Shown here: piece after piece, positions 58,950-64,000 of the stretch
How positions within the stretch are numbered: position 1 is the stretch's first letter
Layout of the letters: every line of letters begins with the position of its first letter
From: Lonicera japonica
Lineage: Eukaryota; Streptophyta; Magnoliopsida; Dipsacales; Caprifoliaceae
DNA length: 64,000 bases
Assembly (NCBI GenBank): GCA_021464415.1
Contig: CM038465.1
Coordinates: 18,879,839 to 18,943,838 of the forward strand
Direction of reading: 5' to 3'
Translations under genes and position numbers: made by a program
Notes under the pieces: generated by a model
The model's input: the letters and a program-made list of their open reading frames with translations, nothing else
Database searches by the model: none
What the model was told of the DNA's origin: nothing

Positions 58950-59190
58950 AAACTATTTTCAAGAGATTTTGATTGATGAAGTTGTGTTGAAATTTTTTTA
59001 CCATAAATTTGGTGGGAGAATAATTCATGTTCAGTGAAAAAATTGGATTGATGAGCTAAATATTAAAACTGTTTTTAAAGAGATTTTGATTGATGAAGTC
59101 GTGTTGAAATTTTTTTACCATAAATTTGGTGGGAGAATAATTCATGTTCAATGAAAAAATTGGATTACTTTGATGAGCTAAATATTAAAA
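58950..59190. repeat. Tandem duplication of about 120 bp
   Basis: AGAGATTTTGATTGATGAAG through ATTCATGTTC and GAGCTAAATATTAAAA occurs twice (about 58964-59069 and 59080-59190). TNL1 has the segment once (32388-32515), so the duplication is specific to TNL2. Confidence 0.85.
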
Positions 59191-59866
59191 GGGTGAGACT
59201 ATTTACAACCTCCATTTCTCTCACAAACACCCCCCATTTAATTTTAAATAGATCTACTTTTAAATACCCCCCCCCCCCCCCTTATATCTCACAAACACCT
59301 CCCTCAATTAACATATTTACTTTAAGGTAAAAAAATTAATCTATCAATTTATCCATGGGTAATAAATTAATCACACACTTTAAACACCCTCCTTGTATCT
59401 CATTATCTCCCCACTTTGGCCGAATTTATTCCATTTACTCTCCCCACATCAGGAGAGTAAATAGCATATGTTCTCCCTACATGAAGAGAGTTTAACTTTA
59501 AAATTTTCCAGTGGGTTTAAAAGCCAGTCTCCCCACTTCAGCCGAATTTATTCCATTTACTCTCCTCACATCAGGAGAGTAAATATCATATGTTCTCCCC
59601 ACATCAGGAGAGTAAATATCATATGTTCTCCCCACATCAAGAGAGTTTAAGATTAATTTATTACCCATGGATAAATTAATAGATTAATTTTTTTAGTTAA
59701 GGTTAATTATATTTTTAAAGTGTGATTAATTTTAGTTAAGGTTAATTATATTTTTAATTACATACTTTATATAAATTACTTAAGGTAAATAGGGGGTGTT
59801 AGTGATCAAAAAATTACATTTGGGGGGTGTTTGTGAGAGAAATGAAGGTTATAAATAGTTTCACCC
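59191..59866. mobile_element. MULE-like MITE, 9-bp target duplication ATATTAAAA
   Basis: Inverted ends GGGTGAGACTATTTACAACC and RC GGGTGAAACTATTTATAACC; arms continue with TTTCTCTCACAAACACCCCC. Perfect ATATTAAAA at 59182-59190 and 59867-59875. TNL1 has the uninterrupted site AAAATATTAAATAGTG (32505). A C run (about 59268-59280) and a tandem array at 59400-59650 lie inside. Confidence 0.88.
59400..59650. repeat. Tandem array of TTCTCCCCACATCAGGAGAG units
   Basis: Units of about 33 bp (CATATGTTCTCCCCACATCA then GGAGAGTAAATAT) occur three times in a row from about 59570, with diverged copies at 59440-59490. A longer CCACTTYRGCCGAATTTATT unit is duplicated at 59410 and 59533. Each unit has a CTCTCC/GGAGAG inverted pair. 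The small frame across it is chance. Confidence 0.8.
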
Positions 59867-60160
59867 ATATTAAAATAGTGTAGGGTCTGTTTGGTAAATA
59901 CTAATCAATTGTCATTATATCATATATGGCCATAAAAAAAAGTCTCCTTTGTACTACCAGAAGTCTTTTTGAATTTGTGGAGCAAATTCACTATGCAGTC
60001 TGCCCTGTAATAAACGCGTCTTTTCTTAGTAATTGAGTTGAGATTGAGAAGGGCAGGGCAACAGAGATCATCTTTACGCTGAGATGTCTTCTTTTTGCAT
60101 CTTTTTAAACTCAATTAATTATCTAGCTTAACTTAGTTCCAGAAGCAAAAGTAAGTAACA

Positions 60161-60711
60161 ATGGTTACCCAAATCAAAGAAGAAGAACCACCCTCCTCTT
60201 CCTCTTCTTATCCGGCGGGGGATCCTTCCAATAATCGTCGTCCTCGTGGGTGGAAGTACGACGTATTCTTAAGCTTTCGAGGGGAAGACATTAGGAAGAC
60301 TTTCGTTGATCATCTTTACGCTGCTCTCCAACAGAGAGGGATTTTCACGTTCAAGGACGACGAGAGGCTATAAAGAGGGAGATCAATAGCACCCGAACTC
60401 CTCAAAGCCATCGAGCTTTCAAGGTTTGCAATTTTAGTTTTCTCCAAAAACTATGCTTCATCGTCCTGGTGTTTGGACGAGCTTGCCAAGATCATGGATT
60501 GCCATAGCAATAACAATAACACATACATGGCAGCACAGTTAACAGTTATCCCAATTTTCTACGATGTCCAGCCTTCGGATGTACGGAAACAGGAAGGGCA
60601 TTTTGGGAAAATGTTTTCCAAGCACGATTCCGACAGGGTCCAAATCTGGAGACAAGCTCTTAGAGACGCAGCTAACTTATCTGGCTTGGATTTGAAGAAC
60701 TTTGCTAATGG
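60161..60711 (+). pseudogene. TNL2: TIR exon with nonsense codon (paralogue of TNL1)
   Basis: Very close to TNL1 exon 1, with the same start [11 protein letters not shown], same GTAAGT donor (60712) and same TIR motifs ([37 protein letters not shown]). Codon 71, GAA (Glu) in TNL1, is TAA here (60371-60373), in the DDERLERG loop. The frame is otherwise open to the splice site, one Asn codon shorter in the poly-Asn stretch. The intron and any NB-ARC-LRR exons run past the window. As it stands only 70 residues could be made from the first start, without the catalytic Glu; calling it a pseudogene assumes the stop is real. Confidence 0.85.
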
Positions 60712-63115
60712 GTAAGTAATGATAATTATAATATCTTATTTAGATCTGCCACTTAAAACCTCTAGTCTTACTTGAATAAATTTTAGACTTATTTATGGAA
60801 AACTACTCTGGTGATTCTATTAGAGTGATTTATTTTGGGTACATCTGATTGATGATTCAATTTCCCAGCAGCACAAATTTAGCATCCACACTTTAAAACC
60901 ATATGCCTGCCTTGGGTCCTTCCTTCCGAGAGATGGATACTCTTAAGTCATCATTTTGTTTTATTGAGGACGAATATAAAGGCTAGGACTCCTTTGTTAT
61001 ATTGTTTTGTAAGGCTTTGATTTCCTAACATAGGATTTATAGATTAACACACCCCAGTTGTGACAAAATTTTGATCCAAGGACGTTGACTAATTATAATG
61101 AGTGACATGGAACCCATGTAGATATTGGGCATGAGACATGGGTGAATAACATGTGTGTATTAAACCTACATCCATGTGGGTTATTTTAATTACATACTAG
61201 AACCAGCGGTACATGTAATGCGAGGGACGATCCATTTAGGTGCAGTAACTACCTACAAATTCCTCACCTTATGTACGGTAAGTATTTTATAACAAAATAG
61301 GCAAATTACATCGCAGATGGTCAAGCGATAATAGCATGTGTTCTTTATGTTTAAAATAACGAGTTCAAGTCCTTAGAGCATTGACACTGCATAAGGTATG
61401 TTAAGTTTGTAAATTTATGCTCCGTTTGATAACAATATGGAAAATTATAAGAAAAACAACTAATTTGAGTGAAGATAAAAAATAAGTTTAAGGATGTGGT
61501 GAGATGTTCTCCATCTTATGTTTATTTTTGTGAGTATATGTACTCCATCCACCTTTATGTTTTGTGGGAAAAATATTTCACCATCACCCAAAGAAATTTT
61601 TTCCATGGAAGAAGCCAAAAAGTAAGAGTAAATCTCATCCGTTAACTTATTTTACAACTTGTCACAAAAAAAAGGAGAGTTATTTTTTCTACTATTTTCC
61701 ATTTTATTATCAAATGGCGCTTTAGTGTTAAGTTTGTGAATGAACTGCACTGCACATTATAAAAAGAAATAGGGTCATATGGAAATTAAGGTCCATTGTT
61801 TTTGGTTTATTGAGTTTGGGGTCCACATTTTTCAACTTTTGAACTTTGGGGTCCAACAGATTGGAGAGTCAAATGTTAACATATGTTGGCAATAAAAACT
61901 TTTGCTCAAACTTCTAGTGATACCTCTTATTCATTCACATTAGCTATAACACGGCACCAAACTCAATAAACTAAAAACAATAGAACCCAAAGTCAACAAA
62001 GGATACAGGTTGGGATCTTCCATCAATAATTTCGACTTCGAAATTAACTAGTACGTATATATGATAGAACATGCACGTGAATAAGATAATGCTATCAAAG
62101 AGATAGACCAAAAATTACGTGGTATTGGCAAATTGCCCCTAATCCACGGAGAGCCCGATTTCAATATTGAGATAATTATGGTACAATGTAATGAATAAAA
62201 GATACACACTCTCTTACCTTTAACCCCAATACACCCAATCTCACTCTAGGAAATCAAAGTTTATACAATAAAGTCTCTCCCCAAATAACTAGAATTTTCT
62301 CTCTTCCCTTACTGCTCGATGCAAGGCACAAAAAACCCTTTATATGTTCTTCTCTATCTATACACCAAAATTCACCGCTTTCAAATTTGGTAAAATTGAA
62401 TAAATGGAATGAGCACATCTATCACTTTCCTCATCTACAGAAGATTGATTGGCAAAGGAAATTCTTGGTGGCCAAGAAATTCCATAACAACAAAATTTCC
62501 TTTTTTTTCTTCATCCACCAATATTCCAACAATCTCCACATTGGCAATTTTTTGCCCCAAAAAAAAAAAGAAAAGAAAATACAGCTGCATGAAGTCTAAA
62601 ACGGTGCCACTACTCTATTTTGGGTCCACTTGCTCTATCGAGAGCCAAAGCACTTATGCCACTCCACCTTGATGATAATTCATGTCTAAATCATAGTCTA
62701 TATTAAGAAGATCCCCATTTGCTATACTAAAAAACATCCATTGGTCTTCAAGTTATGCCATCTACACATTATCCGTCTACAGTTTAAGTGTATGAAAATT
62801 CACACTCCGAATGGATATTTTTCCAGGAATATTTTTAGTGACATTTTACATGCGTATTTTGTGACAATGTTGATCCATTAAGGATAATTTTTGCAGTGCA
62901 ATAGCTGAAGTCTTTTACGAAAATACCATTGTTATCATACTTGAGTTGGTTTTAGTCACGTACTTGAAACATAATTTATCGATTAGTATTATCTTTTATT
63001 CATACATATTTTTTTTGTAAGAATGGGTAGCTCTAATGCGATTCTTATTTTATTGGTAAATATCAAATTAAACTTTTAAACGAAAAGTTCATTGACAAAG
63101 AAGAAACTAAAATTA
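60712..63115 (+). other. TNL2 intron 1 (start), aligned with TNL1 intron
   Basis: Shares with TNL1 intron 1 the landmarks GGGCATGAGACATGGGTGAA (61128), AACTTTTGCTCAAACTTCTAG (61898), TTGGTGGCCAAG (62465) and GAATGGATATTTTTCCAG (62808). Shorter because it lacks the hAT MITE and the 1.2-kb insert of TNL1. No coding frame. Confidence 0.75.
61418..61721. mobile_element. Foldback MITE in TNL2 intron, TTA target site
   Basis: Ends TGCTCCGTTTGATAA and RC AGCGCCATTTGATAA, flanked by TTA at 61415-61417 and 61722-61724. TNL1 has the empty site GTAAATTTAGTTTTAAG at 34526. Same family as the copy at 40225-40435. Confidence 0.75.
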
Positions 63116-63239
63116 TGTAATGACCCAAAATATCCCATATAAGCAGTATAATGAGAAATTTCTTAGTATATATGTGGTTGCAATGACCTAATTTACAACT
63201 TGGGCTAGCCATTTTAGGGAGAACCCGGGTGGTTATGTA
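63116..63239 (+). mobile_element. Possible TRIM left LTR with primer-binding site
   Basis: TGTAATGACCCAAAATATCCC starts where similarity to the TNL1 intron stops (63116); 124 bp later the sequence TGGTATCAGAGCGG (63240-63253) matches the initiator-Met tRNA 3' end. This is the layout of a short-LTR element. The putative LTR ends in TA rather than CA, and no second LTR is seen before 64000. TTGGGCTAG...TTTAGG..GAACCCGGG (63200-63228) faintly resembles the 5S-like core of Cassandra TRIMs. Confidence 0.5.
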
Positions 63240-63253
63240 TGGTATCAGAGCGG

Positions 63254-64000
63254 ACCCAAGACTGCTATCATGTAACATATATATGTGGGTGCATTATTTG
63301 TGATAATATTTGAAGAGAAAAAATGAAAATGATAAATATTCAGGAAGCTGCCTTTATCGCTTCATTTATTAACGAAATTTGTTGAAGGAGGTTATATTAT
63401 GAGAACCCAAAATTTTAACAAACATATGGATTTTGCTTACTTAGTGTATAAAATTGGGAATCAATTTTTCGTATCCTAATTTGTTTTGTGACTTCATATG
63501 TATTAAATCTAGAAATATGTTACTCTGTTATTTTATGACGCGGTGTATCATTTTTTATGCTTGATCGTTTGATAATTGTAGTTTTGCAACTTGATTGGAG
63601 TTTAAATTTTTAGATACCTCGTTAATTAAAATTTTATGGATGGAATTTATTTAAGGGGATAGATTGTAAAACCCTAAATTTTTAGAAATTAATTTATTTA
63701 AAAAGAAATAAATAAATAAATTTAAGGACATAGAATTTGATATTCAAATGATTTTGATTTGGATTTTGGATCGTTGACAACTTGTGATAATTATTCATTG
63801 TATCTATTTATAGTTAATTGTTTGTTTGTTTGAATTTTAAATTACAAAAATGGATATATTGCATATCATTATAGGAAAATTCCTTTCGTTATTTTGTTAC
63901 CTAAACTTTTGGTGTAACTAATATCATTTTATTATTTTCCTTCTTTTATTTATCTTTATTGCTTTAATTAACTGGAGAGTATTCTAGAACCTTGTTCATT
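63254..64000. other. Right end of window, no gene
   Basis: AT-rich DNA that does not align by eye with the TNL1 intron. TTGTAAAACCCTAAATTTTTAG at about 63665 could be another LTR start, but nothing supports it further. Confidence 0.3.

Larger units (their letters stand above)
57697..60160 (+). promoter_or_regulatory. TNL2 upstream region
   Basis: Aligns with TNL1 upstream 31546-32800 but is interrupted by a Harbinger-like MITE (58299-58886), contains a tandem duplication of about 120 bp (58950-59190) and a MULE-like MITE (59191-59866). The TATA position reads CCATAAAAAAAA (59930-59941) rather than CTATAAAAAAA, so the core promoter may be weaker. Confidence 0.65.

Noticed and set aside
59468..59650. 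Protein with SPHIRRVNIIC repeats
   Set aside because: It is the translation of a minisatellite inside a MITE.
1..64000. tRNA, rRNA, snoRNA or CRISPR array
   Set aside because: No cloverleaf, rRNA core or regularly spaced unique-spacer repeat was seen; TGGTATCAGAG strings are retroelement primer sites, not tRNA genes.

Overview
This is plant nuclear DNA, very probably from a core eudicot. It is AT-rich and intron-containing, carries a complete TIR-NBS-LRR (TNL) resistance-type gene (a class absent from grasses), and is dominated by plant LTR retrotransposons primed by initiator-Met tRNA and by plant-type MITEs and MULEs. I see no rRNA, tRNA, CRISPR or prokaryotic-style operon. The species cannot be named from sequence alone.

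Layout. 1-5872: rearranged copies of a small LTR retrotransposon without pol (E1, E2), including an inverted LTR fragment split by a 1.5-kb PIF/Harbinger-like element. 6540-15065: a decayed Tat/Athila-like Ty3 element that lacks most of pol, split inside gag-pro by a 2.8-kb solo LTR. 16889-29775: a nest. Inverted repeats of about 95 bp, possibly the ends of a gene-capturing MULE, enclose a smaller MULE with a perfect 9-bp target duplication, a fragment of a plastid N-acetylornithine aminotransferase gene, and a pol-less LTR element (19105-29452). That LTR element is itself split by a dead full-length Ty3/gypsy copy (21728-28706). Both LTR insertions have perfect 5-bp target duplications.

30138-64000 is a TNL locus. 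TNL1 (32801-44623, five exons, 1238 codons plus stop) has an open frame and all expected domains, but its first intron is 7.4 kb and its MHD motif reads MHK. A TRIM, a solo LTR and a hAT-type MITE follow it. TNL2 (from 60161) is a close paralogue whose TIR exon carries a nonsense codon; the rest lies beyond the window. Two further relics of the TNL upstream region (53529-54227 and 56330-57170) show repeated tandem duplication. Aligning TNL1 with TNL2 gives empty sites that date several MITE insertions after the duplication.

How it works together: TNL1 is the only convincing functional host gene. The rest is mobile DNA and gene debris. The most unusual thread is a pol-less LTR family with a gag-derived ORF. 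Its members have different LTRs but share the primer site, the polypurine tract and a short peptide-coding block that runs into the 3' LTR, as in the full-length gypsy copy here. This suggests mobilisation in trans by that lineage.
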